From Candidatus Paceibacterota bacterium (GTDB lineage: Bacteria > Actinomycetota > Actinomycetes > Nanopelagicales > Nanopelagicaceae), in contig DATKUL010000002.1 in assembly GCA_035530615.1 (NCBI GenBank), positions 434,001-498,000 on the forward strand: DNA of 64,000 nucleotides, written 5' to 3'. Position 1 is the stretch's first letter, and each line of letters starts with the position of its first letter. The notes beneath the pieces were generated by a model, which did not search any database, had not been told where the DNA came from, and saw nothing but the letters and a program-made list of their open reading frames with translations. A program made the position numbers and the translations under genes. Below are positions 10,539 to 21,128 of this stretch, piece after piece.

Positions 10539-11099
10539 GTGGCATCAACTAACGACCTAAAAAACGGTATGACGCTCGATATCGACGGACAACTCTGGAA
10601 TGTCGTCGAATTTCAGCATGTTAAGCCGGGTAAGGGTCCAGCGTTCGTGCGGACCAAATTGAAATCCGTCATGAGTGGCAAGGTCATAGACAGAACCTTT
10701 AATGCTGGCGTAAAGATTGAAATTGCGATCTTGGAGAAGCGCGAAATGCAGTACTTGTACCGCGACGGCGATGACTTCGTATTTATGGACACAAAGACTT
10801 ACGATCAAACCTCAATACCGGCCAAGACCGTGGGGGATGCAGCGAACTACATGCTGGAAAATACCGATGCCATTGTCGCCGTACATGAGGGCAACCCGCT
10901 TTATATTGAACTGGCTGCCTCTGTGCCTTTGATGATTACATACACAGAACCAGGTCTACAAGGCGATCGCTCATCCGGTGGGACGAAGCCTGCGACCCTC
11001 GAGACCGGAATTGAGATTCAAGTTCCCCTATTTATAAAGCAAGATGAGAAAGTCCTCGTGGATACTCGTGACGGATCATATTTGGGGCGCGCAAACTAG
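10539..11099 (+). CDS. efp: Translation elongation factor P
   Basis: Relieves ribosome stalling at polyproline. Family start [10 protein letters not shown] follows GTG 10539, so I prefer that start; an in-frame ATG at 10527 would add MGWI. The tip loop is [12 protein letters not shown] with the functional Lys, and the C-terminal OB domain ends [16 protein letters not shown]. About 186 residues. Its stop overlaps the nusB start by 1 bp, the conserved actinobacterial efp-nusB pair. Confidence 0.95.
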   Translation: MASTNDLKNGMTLDIDGQLWNVVEFQHVKPGKGPAFVRTKLKSVMSGKVIDRTFNAGVKIEIAILEKREMQYLYRDGDDFVFMDTKTYDQTSIPAKTVGDAANYMLENTDAIVAVHEGNPLYIELAASVPLMITYTEPGLQGDRSSGGTKPATLETGIEIQVPLFIKQDEKVLVDTRDGSYLGRAN

Positions 11100-11521
11100 T
11101 GACCGCCCGTGGTAAGGCTCGAAAACAGGCATTAGACATTCTCTTCGAAAGCGACATACGCAACTCTTCACCCGTCGAACTCCTTTCGACAAGGCTGGCC
11201 GATCTCGCAGGTCCTGACGCGCGCCCCGTGCGAGAGTACGCCCAGGAGTTGGTGAACGGCGTCGTTGAGCATCAAAGGAAGATTGATGAGTTGATTTCAA
11301 CGTACGCGCAAGGTTGGGATATGGATCGCCTACCCGCAGTGGATCGCAACGTACTTCGAATTGCGATCTACGAACTTCTTTGGCGCGAAGATATTCCCGA
11401 TGCCGTAGCCATTGATGAAGCACTCACGTTGGCTAAACTTTTATCTACCGACGAGTCTGCCGGATATATTCATGGAGTCTTGGGCAGAATTTCAAGTATC
11501 AAGACTGACTTGGCCCTGTAA
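11099..11521 (+). CDS. nusB: Transcription antitermination factor NusB
   Basis: All-helical NusB/RsmB-type RNA-binding protein that acts with NusE in rRNA antitermination. Signatures: N-terminal ARGKARKQALDILFESD, DRLPAVDRNVLRIAIYELLW and AIDEALTLAKL. 140 residues. GTG start overlaps the efp stop (TAGTG). It converges with bldD, and the two 3' ends overlap by 23 bp, so no separate terminator fits between them. Confidence 0.95.
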   Translation: MTARGKARKQALDILFESDIRNSSPVELLSTRLADLAGPDARPVREYAQELVNGVVEHQRKIDELISTYAQGWDMDRLPAVDRNVLRIAIYELLWREDIPDAVAIDEALTLAKLLSTDESAGYIHGVLGRISSIKTDLAL

Positions 11522-11987
11522 AGAGAAAATTCTCTGCTTTTAACCAATCTTCCACTTCGACTTGGCTCGAGAAAAGAAGTAGCCCGAGAAGTGAGAGATC
11601 ACCCTCGCGCAGACTCATCACCTCTCCGTTCCAATCGTTTCTCTGCTGTGAAATCCAGGCAACGAAAGTTGAAAGTAGGCGAGTTTTCTCGTTGCTGCCT
11701 ACCCTTGAGTTCAGGCGACGCAGATCAAGAATGAGCGGATTTCTTCGGACCATGATGGGGATTTGTTCTTCTTGCACTAGGTAATGAAGGGGAACTCCAT
11801 AGAGATTGGCCAAGTCAATGGCACGCTTGATACTCATGGTTCTATCCCCGCGTTCGTAGGAACCGAGGACTACGGCTTTAAATTTGCCCTTCGAACGTTT
11901 TTCAACATCGGCAAGACTCCACCCGCGGTCTTTGCGGATCTTTCGGATTCGAACTGCGATGCTCTCCTGCGTGGGTCGTATAGTCAT
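11499..11987 (-). CDS. bldD: BldD-type XRE transcription regulator with intact c-di-GMP motif
   Basis: DNA-binding HTH protein, 162 residues from ATG 11987. HTH_3 domain (about residues 9-71: VRIRKIRKDRGWSL then VVLGSYERGDRTMSI) and the BldD C-terminal domain. Position between nusB and pyrR is the same as for bldD in Streptomyces. The C-terminal domain carries R116-x-D118, an 8-residue spacer and R127-x-x-D130, the RXD-X8-RXXD c-di-GMP signature known from Streptomyces BldD. An upstream extension to 12035 has no family support. A TACACT -10 (11998-11993) ends 5 nt before the ATG. Confidence 0.88.
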   Translation of the reverse strand: MTIRPTQESIAVRIRKIRKDRGWSLADVEKRSKGKFKAVVLGSYERGDRTMSIKRAIDLANLYGVPLHYLVQEEQIPIMVRRNPLILDLRRLNSRVGSNEKTRLLSTFVAWISQQRNDWNGEVMSLREGDLSLLGLLLFSSQVEVEDWLKAENFLFTGPSQS

Positions 11988-11992
11988 GAGAG

Positions 11993-11998
11993 AGTGTA
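11993..11998 (-). promoter_or_regulatory. -10 hexamer of bldD (TACACT)
   Basis: Good -10 match ending 5 nt before the bldD ATG at 11987, which implies a leaderless or nearly leaderless mRNA. No convincing -35 was seen. Confidence 0.5.
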
Positions 11999-12090
11999 GA
12001 AAATCTGGAGAAACGCCCACGACCCCTCTCCACAACTTCCCACAGGTACTCTGTTTATTGCCGTGGTAGGCTCAGCCCCGCAGATCCTTT

Positions 12091-12120
12091 AACGACCCGT
12101 CCTGCGAGGCGGGGAAGGAG
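12091..12120 (+). promoter_or_regulatory. Probable PyrR-binding hairpin in the pyr leader
   Basis: A 6-bp stem pairs 12096-12101 with 12108-12113 around a 6-nt loop (CTGCGA). The right arm runs directly into the pyrR Shine-Dalgarno (GGGGAAGGAG). Actinobacterial pyr operons carry a similar PyrR-binding element over the pyrR ribosome binding site, giving UMP-dependent translational repression. The hairpin is visible; the regulation is inferred from that family. Confidence 0.6.
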
Positions 12121-12125
12121 CGTCT

Positions 12126-12662
12126 ATGAGCGTTGCTATGCCCGCGGTGGATATAACCCGCGTTCTTACTCGTATTTCTCACGAGATTCTCGAACGAAAC
12201 AACGGTTCAGAGTCCATCGTGCTGATGGGAATCCCGACACGTGGCGCATTTCTAGCCCAACGTCTGGCGAAAATGATTTCTGCCATAGAAGGCAAGGATG
12301 CCTCCGTTGGAACCGTTGATATCACCCTGCATCGCGATGATTTGAGGATGCGTCCTCTCAGAGCGTTAGTGCCGACCATGACTCCCATGGGTGGGGTCGA
12401 GGGAAAAGACGTGATTTTAGTCGACGACGTTCTCTTTTCTGGTCGCACGATCAGGGCGGCCCTGGATGCCCTCGGTGAAATCGGTCGCCCGCATACTGTG
12501 CAATTGGCGGTACTTGTGGATCGCGGTCATCGTGAACTTCCGATCAGGGCGGATTTTGTCGGCAAAAATCTACCGACTTCACGCCAGCAAGCAGTAAAAG
12601 TGCACTTGAGTGAAATCGACGGGATCGACGAAGTTCTGCTTGAGAATATGGAGACAAACTAA
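12126..12662 (+). CDS. pyrR: PyrR, pyr operon regulator / uracil phosphoribosyltransferase
   Basis: PRTase-fold RNA-binding regulator that senses UMP/UTP. The PRPP loop is [20 protein letters not shown], with IPTRGAFLA earlier and [19 protein letters not shown] after it. 178 residues. Strong GGAAGGAG Shine-Dalgarno, directly adjoining the hairpin described separately. It begins an eight-gene UMP-synthesis run in which almost every junction overlaps or touches. Confidence 0.95.
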   Translation: MSVAMPAVDITRVLTRISHEILERNNGSESIVLMGIPTRGAFLAQRLAKMISAIEGKDASVGTVDITLHRDDLRMRPLRALVPTMTPMGGVEGKDVILVDDVLFSGRTIRAALDALGEIGRPHTVQLAVLVDRGHRELPIRADFVGKNLPTSRQQAVKVHLSEIDGIDEVLLENMETN

Positions 12663-13612
12663 TGCGCCATCTTCTTTCTGCCTCCGACCTCTCTTACATC
12701 CAAACTCTCTCCATTCTCGACACAGCGCAGGAAATGGCGCGGGTTTCCGAAGGACCGGTCAAGAAACTTCCCACGTTGCGTGGCAGAACCATCGTTAACC
12801 TTTTTTATGAAGATTCAACTCGAACCAGAATTTCCTTCGAAGCCGCGGCCAAGAGATTGTCAGCAGATGTCATCAATTTCTCTGCCAAGGGTTCAAGTAT
12901 TAGCAAAGGTGAGTCGCTGAAAGATACAGCCTTGACGCTCCAAGCAATGGGGGCGGATGCCGTCGTCCTTAGGCACCCAGCCTCTGGCGCCGCTCATCGA
13001 TTGGCCGAATCCCAATGGACGAGTGGAAGCGTGATCAATGCCGGGGATGGAACACATGAACATCCAACACAAGGACTTCTTGACGCATTCACAATCCGCA
13101 AGCATTTAAGAGCAGGAGTTGGAGATCTGCGGGGTCTCACAATTGCAATTGTGGGAGATATTCTTCATTCTCGGGTAGCTCGCTCCAATGTTATTTTGCT
13201 TTCAACTCTCGGCGCACACGTCATTCTCGTAGCCCCTCCCACGCTGCTTCCGCTCGGTGTCGAAACATGGCCAGCGCAAGTTTCATACGATCTTGACGCG
13301 ACCTTGCCACTTGTCGACGCGGTTATGATGCTTCGAATTCAGCGAGAACGGATGGATGATTTATTTTTCCCCACTGCTCGAGAATATTCCCATTACTACG
13401 GACTCAACAACAATCGCCTTAAACTCATGAAGAGTTCTTCGATCATCATGCACCCAGGTCCAATGAACCGTGGTTTAGAAATTACTGCGGAATCCGCAGA
13501 TAGCGCACGCTCCGTCATTGTGGAACAAGTTGCTAATGGCGTGAGCGTTCGCATGGCGGTTCTCTATTTGCTTCTCGCTGGTTCTCCCGACGAAGATGGG
13601 GTTGTGATTTAA
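12662..13612 (+). CDS. pyrB: Aspartate carbamoyltransferase catalytic subunit
   Basis: Joins carbamoyl phosphate and aspartate. Carbamoyl-phosphate site [13 protein letters not shown], then [22 protein letters not shown] and, near the end, [11 protein letters not shown]. 316 residues, no regulatory chain needed. Its ATG overlaps the pyrR stop by 1 bp and its stop overlaps the pyrC ATG by 1 bp. Confidence 0.97.
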   Translation: MRHLLSASDLSYIQTLSILDTAQEMARVSEGPVKKLPTLRGRTIVNLFYEDSTRTRISFEAAAKRLSADVINFSAKGSSISKGESLKDTALTLQAMGADAVVLRHPASGAAHRLAESQWTSGSVINAGDGTHEHPTQGLLDAFTIRKHLRAGVGDLRGLTIAIVGDILHSRVARSNVILLSTLGAHVILVAPPTLLPLGVETWPAQVSYDLDATLPLVDAVMMLRIQRERMDDLFFPTAREYSHYYGLNNNRLKLMKSSSIIMHPGPMNRGLEITAESADSARSVIVEQVANGVSVRMAVLYLLLAGSPDEDGVVI

Positions 13613-14931
13613 TGACAAGTTATATCCTGGAAGGTGGCACGCTTCCAAATGGAGAGAGATCGGATATCTATATTGCGGATGGAGTGATCGTCCAAGTTGC
13701 GGCGTCAATTACCGACTCGGGCGCAGCGTCGGCGAAGCAAATAAATGTCGCCGGGTGCATCGTGCTTCCGGGACTTGTTGATCTCCATACCCACTTGCGT
13801 GAGCCCGGTCGAGAAGAGTCTGAGACTGTTGCATCGGGTACCAGAGCAGCGTCCAAGGGCGGCTTCACCGCAGTTTCGGCCATGGCAAACACATTTCCGG
13901 TTGCAGATACTGCAGGAGTAGTAGAGCAGGTTTATCGACTGGGGCAGGAGAGTGGCTACTGCGATGTCTTTCCTATCGGTGCTGTTACGCAAGGATTAGC
14001 CGGCAAAGCTCTCGCCGAACTCGGTGCGATGGCGGACTCGGAAGCGCGCGTTCGTGTATTTAGCGATGATGGCAACTGTGTTTTTGATCCGATTGTTATG
14101 CGGAGAGCACTTGAATATGTTAAGAAATTTAACGGAATAATTGCGCAACATGCACAAGATCCGCAGATGACCAAAGATTCTCAGATGAATGAAGGCGTGG
14201 TTTCCTCGCGGTTAGGACTCAAAGGATGGCCGGCTGTCGCAGAAGAGGCGATTATTGCCCGCGACATTCTTTTGGCCGATCATGTGAAATCGCGCCTACA
14301 TGTCTGTCACGTCACAACTGCGGGCGGTGTGGAAATCATCCGATGGGCCAAGGCGCGCGGTATCCAGGTCACGGCAGAAGTAACTCCGCATCACTTGCTT
14401 CTAACAGATGACTACGCCACTTCATACGACCCAATCTTTAAAGTCAATCCACCGCTAAGAACCAAGAGCGATGTTATGGCCCTGCGGGAAGGACTCGCTG
14501 ACGGGACGATAGATGTTGTTGCAACCGATCACGCTCCTCATCCGGCGGAGAGCAAGGAGTGCGAGTGGCAAGTCGCCTCATTTGGCATGATCGGTCTGGA
14601 AAGCGCGCTGTCCATTGTGCAAGCCACGATGGTGGAGACTTCTCTTATGAGTTGGAACGACCTGGCCGATCGAATGTCTTACGCGCCAGCTCGAATCGCA
14701 GGTTACGCCGGGCACGGCCAAGAGTTGCTTGCCGGTTCAAATGCGCACCTAGCGGTTATCAACCCGACGCTGTCATGGAAAGTGGATCGAGATCTCGTGG
14801 TCTCCCGTAGTCGCAACACTCCCTTTCATGGAATGGAGTTTCCCGGATCAGTTGTGGCCACTTTTTTTCGGGGCCAACCAACTGTGCTCAATTCCCAACT
14901 CGTAACAAGTAAGGCCAAGAATGACGTCTAA
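13612..14931 (+). CDS. pyrC: Dihydroorotase
   Basis: Zn-dependent cyclisation of carbamoyl aspartate. Class I dihydroorotase: metal motif [10 protein letters not shown], histidines in IAQHAQD and [19 protein letters not shown], and the catalytic Asp in VATDHAPH. 439 residues. The 3' end overlaps carA by 11 bp. No extra gene lies between pyrC and carA, where many actinobacteria have a small membrane-protein gene. Confidence 0.96.
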   Translation: MTSYILEGGTLPNGERSDIYIADGVIVQVAASITDSGAASAKQINVAGCIVLPGLVDLHTHLREPGREESETVASGTRAASKGGFTAVSAMANTFPVADTAGVVEQVYRLGQESGYCDVFPIGAVTQGLAGKALAELGAMADSEARVRVFSDDGNCVFDPIVMRRALEYVKKFNGIIAQHAQDPQMTKDSQMNEGVVSSRLGLKGWPAVAEEAIIARDILLADHVKSRLHVCHVTTAGGVEIIRWAKARGIQVTAEVTPHHLLLTDDYATSYDPIFKVNPPLRTKSDVMALREGLADGTIDVVATDHAPHPAESKECEWQVASFGMIGLESALSIVQATMVETSLMSWNDLADRMSYAPARIAGYAGHGQELLAGSNAHLAVINPTLSWKVDRDLVVSRSRNTPFHGMEFPGSVVATFFRGQPTVLNSQLVTSKAKNDV

Positions 14932-16042
14932 GGCATTTCTTGTCCTCGATGATGGGCGTATTTTTGAAGGAAAGTCCTGGGGCTCTACCGGAAAAACTTT
15001 TGGTGAGGCGGTTTTCGCCACGGGTATGACTGGGTATCAGGAAACATTGACCGATCCTTCCTACCACAAGCAGATAGTTGTCATGACTGCGCCCCACATC
15101 GGTAACACAGGTGTCAATACCGAGGACAATGAATCTCAAAAGATTTGGGTCGCTGGGTTCGCAGTTCGAAACCCTTCAACCATACGAAGTAACTGGCGCA
15201 GTCATGGAAATTTAGAAGATGAATTAGTCACACAAGGTGTCGTCTGCATTCAAGGGATTGATACGCGGGCTATTACTCGACACCTGCGCGATCGTGGAGC
15301 AATGCGGGTTGGAATCTTCTCAGACCTGAATTTGAGTCGCGAAGAAATGGTTATTGAAGTTCGTAAAAGTGCCTCCATGATGGGTGCACATCTCACCGGT
15401 GATGTTTCGACCAAGAAACCATATGTAATACCGGCTCAAGGTGAAAAGCGGTTTACCGTTGCCGCAATCGATCTTGGAATTAAGTCATCTACCCCTCGAC
15501 TTCTCGCGGAGCGCGGTGTTGAAGTTCATGTATTGCCACACGACACAACATTCGCGCAGATTCAATTAATGGCTCCCGATGGCGTCTTTCTTTCGAATGG
15601 ACCGGGCGATCCTGCAACCATGAACGATGTCGTCGAAACTGTCCGTTTGATCTTGAATGCAGAGATTCCCCTTTTTGGAATCTGTTTCGGTCACCAAATC
15701 CTCGGACGTGCCTTGGGTTTTAGTACCTACAAACTTCAATTTGGGCATCGTGGTATCAACCAACCAGTCATGGACAAGACGACAAGTAAAGTTGAAATCA
15801 CTGCCCATAATCACGGCTTCGCTCTACAGGCGCCAACAGATGACATTTTTACGACCGTATACGGACCGGGCGAAGTGAGTCACATAAGTTTGAATGATGG
15901 AGTTGTTGAGGGTATTCGCATGTTGGAATCGCCGGCATTTAGTGTTCAGTACCACCCCGAGGCGGCAGCAGGGCCACATGATGCGGCTTATCTCTTCGAT
16001 CGCTTTATTGAAATGATGTCTACGAAACGAGCCGGTGCCTGA
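14921..16042 (+). CDS. carA: Carbamoyl-phosphate synthase small (glutaminase) subunit
   Basis: Releases ammonia from glutamine and channels it to CarB. N-terminal CPSase small domain ([21 protein letters not shown]) and a C-terminal class I glutamine amidotransferase with LSNGPGDP, nucleophile in [11 protein letters not shown], and His-Glu in [13 protein letters not shown]. 373 residues. Its stop overlaps the carB ATG by 1 bp. Confidence 0.97.
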   Translation: MTSKAFLVLDDGRIFEGKSWGSTGKTFGEAVFATGMTGYQETLTDPSYHKQIVVMTAPHIGNTGVNTEDNESQKIWVAGFAVRNPSTIRSNWRSHGNLEDELVTQGVVCIQGIDTRAITRHLRDRGAMRVGIFSDLNLSREEMVIEVRKSASMMGAHLTGDVSTKKPYVIPAQGEKRFTVAAIDLGIKSSTPRLLAERGVEVHVLPHDTTFAQIQLMAPDGVFLSNGPGDPATMNDVVETVRLILNAEIPLFGICFGHQILGRALGFSTYKLQFGHRGINQPVMDKTTSKVEITAHNHGFALQAPTDDIFTTVYGPGEVSHISLNDGVVEGIRMLESPAFSVQYHPEAAAGPHDAAYLFDRFIEMMSTKRAGA

Positions 16043-19000
16043 TGCCATTAGATATATCCATCAAAAGTGTTCTAGTGATCGGCAGTGGTCCCATAGTCAT
16101 CGGCCAGGCGTGCGAGTTTGATTATTCCGGAACTCAAGCGTGTCGAGTATTGCAAGCTGAGGGAATACGAGTCATTCTCGTGAACTCCAATCCGGCAACC
16201 ATCATGACTGACCCGGAATTTGCCGATGCGACGTATATTGAGCCAATCACTCCGGAGTACCTCGAACGAATAATCGAGAAGGAAGCACCTGACGCTCTTC
16301 TTGCGACCTTAGGGGGACAGACGGCCCTCAATGCAGCGATGGCGCTTCACGAGCGGGGGACTCTCGCGAAGTTTGGTGTCAGACTAATTGGCGCGGACGT
16401 TGATGCAATTCAACGTGGAGAAAATCGCGAACTTTTCCGAGATATCGTTGAGAAGGTTGGTGGAGAGTCTTCGCAATCGATAATCTGTCACACGTTAGAA
16501 GATGCTTTCACGGCAGCTGATTTGCTTAACTATCCCGTAGTCGTCCGACCGTCCTTTACCATGGGCGGTTTAGGTTCAGGAATTGCCTTCGATGCAACGG
16601 AGTTAGAACGCATCGTGGGCGCAGGTTTGCGACACAGTCCGACAACAGAAGTTTTGCTCGAGGAATCAATTCTCGGATGGAAAGAGTACGAACTTGAGGT
16701 TATGCGTGATCGCAACGACAACGTGGTGATCGTCTGCAGTATTGAAAATCTCGATCCTATGGGTGTACATACAGGAGATTCGATAACCGTAGCACCGCCT
16801 ATGACATTAACCGATGTCGAATTCCAGAAGCTCCGTGACCTATCTTTAAGAATTATTCGTGAAGTGGGAGTGGACACTGGAGGGTGCAACATTCAATTTG
16901 CTGTCAATCCGGATACCGGGCGAATTATCGTGATCGAAATGAATCCTCGAGTCTCTCGCTCGAGTGCCTTGGCATCGAAAGCAACGGGGTTTCCAATCGC
17001 GAAAATCGCGACTAAGTTGGCTATCGGTTACACCCTCGATGAGATCGAAAATGACATCACAAAAGTTACCCCGGCATCTTTCGAACCAACCCTGGATTAT
17101 GTTGTAGTCAAAGTTCCGCGCTTCGCGTTTGAGAAATTTCCGGATGCAGACCCACGTCTCACCACAACCATGAAGAGCGTCGGGGAGGCCATGGCGATTG
17201 GTCGATCCTTCCCAGAAGCACTGCAAAAGGCCCTGCGTTCCTTAGAGCGAAAAGAGGCGCCTTTTGCGTGGCCGGTTGAGCGACCTGAGAGTGCGAAATC
17301 AGCTCTTTTATCCTCGATGCAAGTGCCCACTGAATACCGACTCAAGGAAGTCCAACAGGCACTCTGGTTTGGGGCAACTATTGACGAGGTGTACGCAGCC
17401 ACCAAGATCGACAGGTGGTATCTGACTGAAATTGAACTCATTAATTGGCAGGCTTCTGAGATCGCTGCTCCAGGTGAGCTCACCTCAGATCTTTTGCGCA
17501 CGGCCAAGCAAATGGGCTTCTCTGATTTACAAATTGCACAGTTGCGCGGCGCTCCGGAAGAAGATATCCGCCGTCAGAGACAACACCTCAATATAAGACC
17601 GGTGTACAAGACAGTTGATACTTGTGCCGCCGAGTTCGAGGCATTTACTCCCTACCATTATTCCAGCTATGAGGAAGAGACCGAGGTTCGCTCACGAACC
17701 AGGCCGGCGGTGATTATTCTCGGCAGCGGGCCAAACCGGATTGGTCAAGGAATCGAATTCGATTACTCCTGTGTTCATGCCTCATTCGAACTGGGTAAAC
17801 AGGATTACGAGACGATTATGATCAACTGCAATCCGGAGACGGTCTCGACAGATTACGACACGAGTGATCGACTCTACTTCGAGCCGCTCACCCTGGAAGA
17901 TGTTTTGGAGATTGTTTATGCTGAGACACAAGCTGGACCTGTTCTGGGCGTCATTACCCAATTAGGTGGGCAGACGCCGCTTGGGTTGGCTGCCGCTCTC
18001 AAAAATGCCGGAGTTCAAATTCTTGGCACAAGCCCGGAAGCCATTAATCTGGCTGAAGAGCGTGGGGCATTTGGTGCCCTGCTCCATGAGCAAGGTCTGA
18101 CGGCCCCACAATTTGGCATGGCCTCCTCTCACCAAGAGGCGCTGGAAATTGCACACCGGATCGAATATCCCGTGCTGGTTCGTCCTTCTTTTGTCCTGGG
18201 AGGGCGCGGAATGGAGATCGTCTATGACGATATTTCTCTGGGTGGATTCATCTCGCGGGCAACTGACATTACTCCCGACCATCCAGTGCTAGTCGACCGC
18301 TTCTTGGATTCGGCGATAGAGATTGATGTTGATGCGCTCTTTGATGGAGACGAACTCTTTCTCGGCGGAGTGATGGAACATATCGAAGAGGCCGGCATTC
18401 ACTCAGGTGATAGCGCATGCGTAATCCCCGCGATGACTGTGACGGCGGCTCAACATGACGAGATCCGCATTGCGACCGAAAAAATCGCCCGCGGTGTAGG
18501 TGTGCTTGGTCTAATCAATATTCAATTCGCGTTGGCTAGCGAGGTCCTTTATGTCCTGGAAGCAAATCCACGTGCATCTCGCACAGTTCCTTTCGTGAGC
18601 AAAGCGACACGAGTACCTCTAGCGAAAGCAGCAGCTCGCATCGCACTTGGCGCTTCGATTCAAACACTTCGGGACGAAGGACTACTGCCTACTCAAGGTG
18701 ATGGAGAGGCACGCGGCATCTCTGTCAAAGAAGCCGTCCTGCCTTGGAACCGCTTTAGAAGGAGCGACGGGCGAGGTGTAGACGCCGTCCTGGGTCCCGA
18801 GATGCGTTCAACGGGCGAAGTAATGGGAATTTCTGATTCATTTGGTGAAAGCTATTCAAAGAGCCAGATAAGTTCTTTTGGACCACTTCCAAAATCGGGC
18901 AAGGTATTCATTTCCCTCGCTGATAAAGACAAACCGGAAGGATTGATGCCAGCCCGAGCACTATCGGAGATGGGATTTGCTCTCATTGCTACGGACGGCA

Positions 19001-19305
19001 CCGCAAAATTCTTCGCCGATAATGGCATCACCACCTCAACTGTCCGGAAGAATTCTGAAGGTCCTGGACTATTTGGCGAAAGAACGGCGGTTGATCTCAT
19101 TGCCTCCGGAACGATTGATCTAGTCATCAACACTCCGGTGGGACGAGGGACCAGGCAAGATGGATGGCTCATCAGGACCGCAGCGGTTCAGAACTCGATT
19201 CCCTGCATAACAACAACAGCAGGATTTAGTGCAGCAGTAGCGGGCATACAATCCCTTCAACAAGGCGAGTTCAGCATCCGCTCCCTGCAAGAGTGGTTGG
19301 CTTAG
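16042..19305 (+). CDS. carB: Carbamoyl-phosphate synthase large subunit
   Basis: Makes carbamoyl phosphate from bicarbonate, ammonia and two ATP for both UMP and arginine. 1087 residues with two ATP-grasp halves: [18 protein letters not shown] opens the first (about residues 1-400) and [20 protein letters not shown] the second (from about 557), followed by a C-terminal MGS-like allosteric domain ([12 protein letters not shown] onward). The metal-site segments [19 protein letters not shown] and [19 protein letters not shown] are intact. pyrK begins 3 bp later. Confidence 0.98.
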   Translation: MPLDISIKSVLVIGSGPIVIGQACEFDYSGTQACRVLQAEGIRVILVNSNPATIMTDPEFADATYIEPITPEYLERIIEKEAPDALLATLGGQTALNAAMALHERGTLAKFGVRLIGADVDAIQRGENRELFRDIVEKVGGESSQSIICHTLEDAFTAADLLNYPVVVRPSFTMGGLGSGIAFDATELERIVGAGLRHSPTTEVLLEESILGWKEYELEVMRDRNDNVVIVCSIENLDPMGVHTGDSITVAPPMTLTDVEFQKLRDLSLRIIREVGVDTGGCNIQFAVNPDTGRIIVIEMNPRVSRSSALASKATGFPIAKIATKLAIGYTLDEIENDITKVTPASFEPTLDYVVVKVPRFAFEKFPDADPRLTTTMKSVGEAMAIGRSFPEALQKALRSLERKEAPFAWPVERPESAKSALLSSMQVPTEYRLKEVQQALWFGATIDEVYAATKIDRWYLTEIELINWQASEIAAPGELTSDLLRTAKQMGFSDLQIAQLRGAPEEDIRRQRQHLNIRPVYKTVDTCAAEFEAFTPYHYSSYEEETEVRSRTRPAVIILGSGPNRIGQGIEFDYSCVHASFELGKQDYETIMINCNPETVSTDYDTSDRLYFEPLTLEDVLEIVYAETQAGPVLGVITQLGGQTPLGLAAALKNAGVQILGTSPEAINLAEERGAFGALLHEQGLTAPQFGMASSHQEALEIAHRIEYPVLVRPSFVLGGRGMEIVYDDISLGGFISRATDITPDHPVLVDRFLDSAIEIDVDALFDGDELFLGGVMEHIEEAGIHSGDSACVIPAMTVTAAQHDEIRIATEKIARGVGVLGLINIQFALASEVLYVLEANPRASRTVPFVSKATRVPLAKAAARIALGASIQTLRDEGLLPTQGDGEARGISVKEAVLPWNRFRRSDGRGVDAVLGPEMRSTGEVMGISDSFGESYSKSQISSFGPLPKSGKVFISLADKDKPEGLMPARALSEMGFALIATDGTAKFFADNGITTSTVRKNSEGPGLFGERTAVDLIASGTIDLVINTPVGRGTRQDGWLIRTAAVQNSIPCITTTAGFSAAVAGIQSLQQGEFSIRSLQEWLA

Positions 19306-19307
19306 CT

Positions 19308-20147
19308 ATGAGTCGCATAAATAGGCATGCAAAGGCAGTTAATGCCACTGTTATGGGCAATAAACGGATTGGGCAGTACCACCAAATCCTGCTCAATGTC
19401 GGGGAGTTAGTCACACACTGCCGACCCGGCAATTTTGTCGCCATCGCAGTGGGCGGAGAAAACTCAGGACTGATTCTGCGCAGAGCATTTGCAATATCCC
19501 GAATATCTCATAGGGGAGACTACGGCGGAACAATGGAATTAATCATTGCCCCTCGTGGCGCGGGAAGTCGTTGGCTCTGCGAACAGACCGAAGGTGTCGA
19601 ATTGGAAATTATCGCGCCGTTGGGAAGCGCATTTGGTATCCCAACCGAGCCGGTTCAAGCCTTACTCATTGGGGGAGGCTACGGATCAGCCCCCCTTTTC
19701 GGATTGGCCGAAGTACTGAAATCTCGTGGCTGCCGCGTTGATATGATTTTAGGTGCGAGTTCGGCGGCCAAGATTTATGCGCCCACCGAGGGAAAACGTT
19801 CGGTAAATTCACTCAAGATATATACAGAAGATGGAAGTGCCGGGATTCTCGGCAAAGTAACCGACCCACTTGAGAATTTGATTAATGAAGGTGTAGTCGA
19901 CGTTATATATTCTTGCGGTCCAATGGGAATGCTCTCGGCTATTTCAGGGATTGCCGCAAACTCAGATGTCGTTCATCAGTGCGCCGTCGAGGAGTCCATG
20001 GCCTGCGGAATCGGAGTGTGCATGACCTGCGTGCTTCCCATCGAAAATAGTGATGAGAGTATTTCGATGCTCAGATCATGTATTGATGGTCCGGTCATGG
20101 ATGGCGCAGCGGTTCGTTGGGATTTAGTCGGGAAGGTGACCAACTAA
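19308..20147 (+). CDS. pyrK: Dihydroorotate dehydrogenase electron transfer subunit PyrK
   Basis: FAD/[2Fe-2S] subunit that passes electrons from class 1B PyrD to NAD+. FAD-binding region (LILRRAFAISR), NAD domain start LLIGGGYGSAPLF, SCGPMGML, and the iron-sulfur cysteines in CAVEESMACGIGVCMTC plus a later Cys in MLRSC. ATG 19308 follows the carB stop; an in-frame GTG at 19293 inside carB is less likely. Its end touches the pyrD ATG. Confidence 0.92.
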   Translation: MSRINRHAKAVNATVMGNKRIGQYHQILLNVGELVTHCRPGNFVAIAVGGENSGLILRRAFAISRISHRGDYGGTMELIIAPRGAGSRWLCEQTEGVELEIIAPLGSAFGIPTEPVQALLIGGGYGSAPLFGLAEVLKSRGCRVDMILGASSAAKIYAPTEGKRSVNSLKIYTEDGSAGILGKVTDPLENLINEGVVDVIYSCGPMGMLSAISGIAANSDVVHQCAVEESMACGIGVCMTCVLPIENSDESISMLRSCIDGPVMDGAAVRWDLVGKVTN

Positions 20148-21080
20148 ATGTCTACTGAATTTGATTTTTCAACCACACTTGGTCCTGCATGGTTTCCCAC
20201 GCCGCTCTTTACTGCCAGCGGATGCGCAAGTTCTGGGCGCGAATTGGCGCAATTCTTTCCATTGCGTGAGATTGGAGCAGTCGTCACCAAGTCGATCATG
20301 CTCAAGGCGCGCCCCGGACGACCCACACCGCGAATGGCCGAAACCCCCAGCGGAATGCTTAACTCGATCGGATTGCAGGGTCCTGGCATTGACGCATTTC
20401 TCGAAAACGATGTGCCTTGGCTTATCTCGCAGAATGCACGAATCATCATTTCGATTGCCGGAGAGAACGTTGAAGAGTATTCAATCCTGGCTCGCCGACT
20501 TCGCTCTGTTCCCGGAATAGCAGCCGTTGAAGTAAATATTTCTTGTCCGAACGTGGAAAATCGTGGGCTGGTTTTTGCTTGTGATCCAGAAGCTTCGCGA
20601 GCAGTCGTCGATGGAGTACGACGTACCCTTGGCGGAGAATTGCCCATCATCGTGAAACTTTCGCCCGACGTTACAGACATTACCGAGATAGCTCGAGGGG
20701 TGGTGAGCGCAGGTGCAGATGCACTCTCACTTATCAACACATTGTTGGGCATGGTCATCAATACAGAAACTATGCGCCCGCACCTAGCCGGAAAGACCGG
20801 GGGATTATCCGGGCCAGCTATTCGTCCTGTCGCAGTTCGTGCAATCTATCAAGTTCATCAAGCACTTCCCAAAATTCCAATTCTTGGAATGGGAGGAGTG
20901 CGATCAGGACGAGATGCACTCGAGTTCATATTGGCGGGAGCCAGTGGGGTCAGCGTTGGCACCGCCACATTCTCTAATCCAAGGGCCGTCATCAATGTAC
21001 AGAATGAATTGCGTGGCTTACTCATGAACAAAGGCTTTGCCTCATTACGTGAGGCAATTGGTTATGCACAGCGAGAATAG
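20148..21080 (+). CDS. pyrD: Dihydroorotate dehydrogenase, class 1B (PyrD)
   Basis: FMN enzyme oxidising dihydroorotate. The catalytic base is Cys in VEVNISCPNVENRG, which marks class 1; the adjoining pyrK marks class 1B. Other motifs: NSIGLQGPG, LSLINTLLGMVI, GGLSGPAIRPVA, LGMGGVRSGRDALEFILAGA. 310 residues, cytosolic, no N-terminal helix. Well-known actinobacteria such as Mycobacterium and Streptomyces use the class 2 quinone-linked enzyme, so this pair is a lineage marker. Confidence 0.94.
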   Translation: MSTEFDFSTTLGPAWFPTPLFTASGCASSGRELAQFFPLREIGAVVTKSIMLKARPGRPTPRMAETPSGMLNSIGLQGPGIDAFLENDVPWLISQNARIIISIAGENVEEYSILARRLRSVPGIAAVEVNISCPNVENRGLVFACDPEASRAVVDGVRRTLGGELPIIVKLSPDVTDITEIARGVVSAGADALSLINTLLGMVINTETMRPHLAGKTGGLSGPAIRPVAVRAIYQVHQALPKIPILGMGGVRSGRDALEFILAGASGVSVGTATFSNPRAVINVQNELRGLLMNKGFASLREAIGYAQRE

Positions 21081-21128
21081 AAACGCAATGGGCAACTCAA
21101 AGCGGACTTGGACAAGGGAGAAGAAGAG

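Noticed and set aside
11988-12035. N-terminal extension of bldD to 12035
   Set aside because: The family begins close to the HTH, and the TACACT hexamer lies inside the extension.
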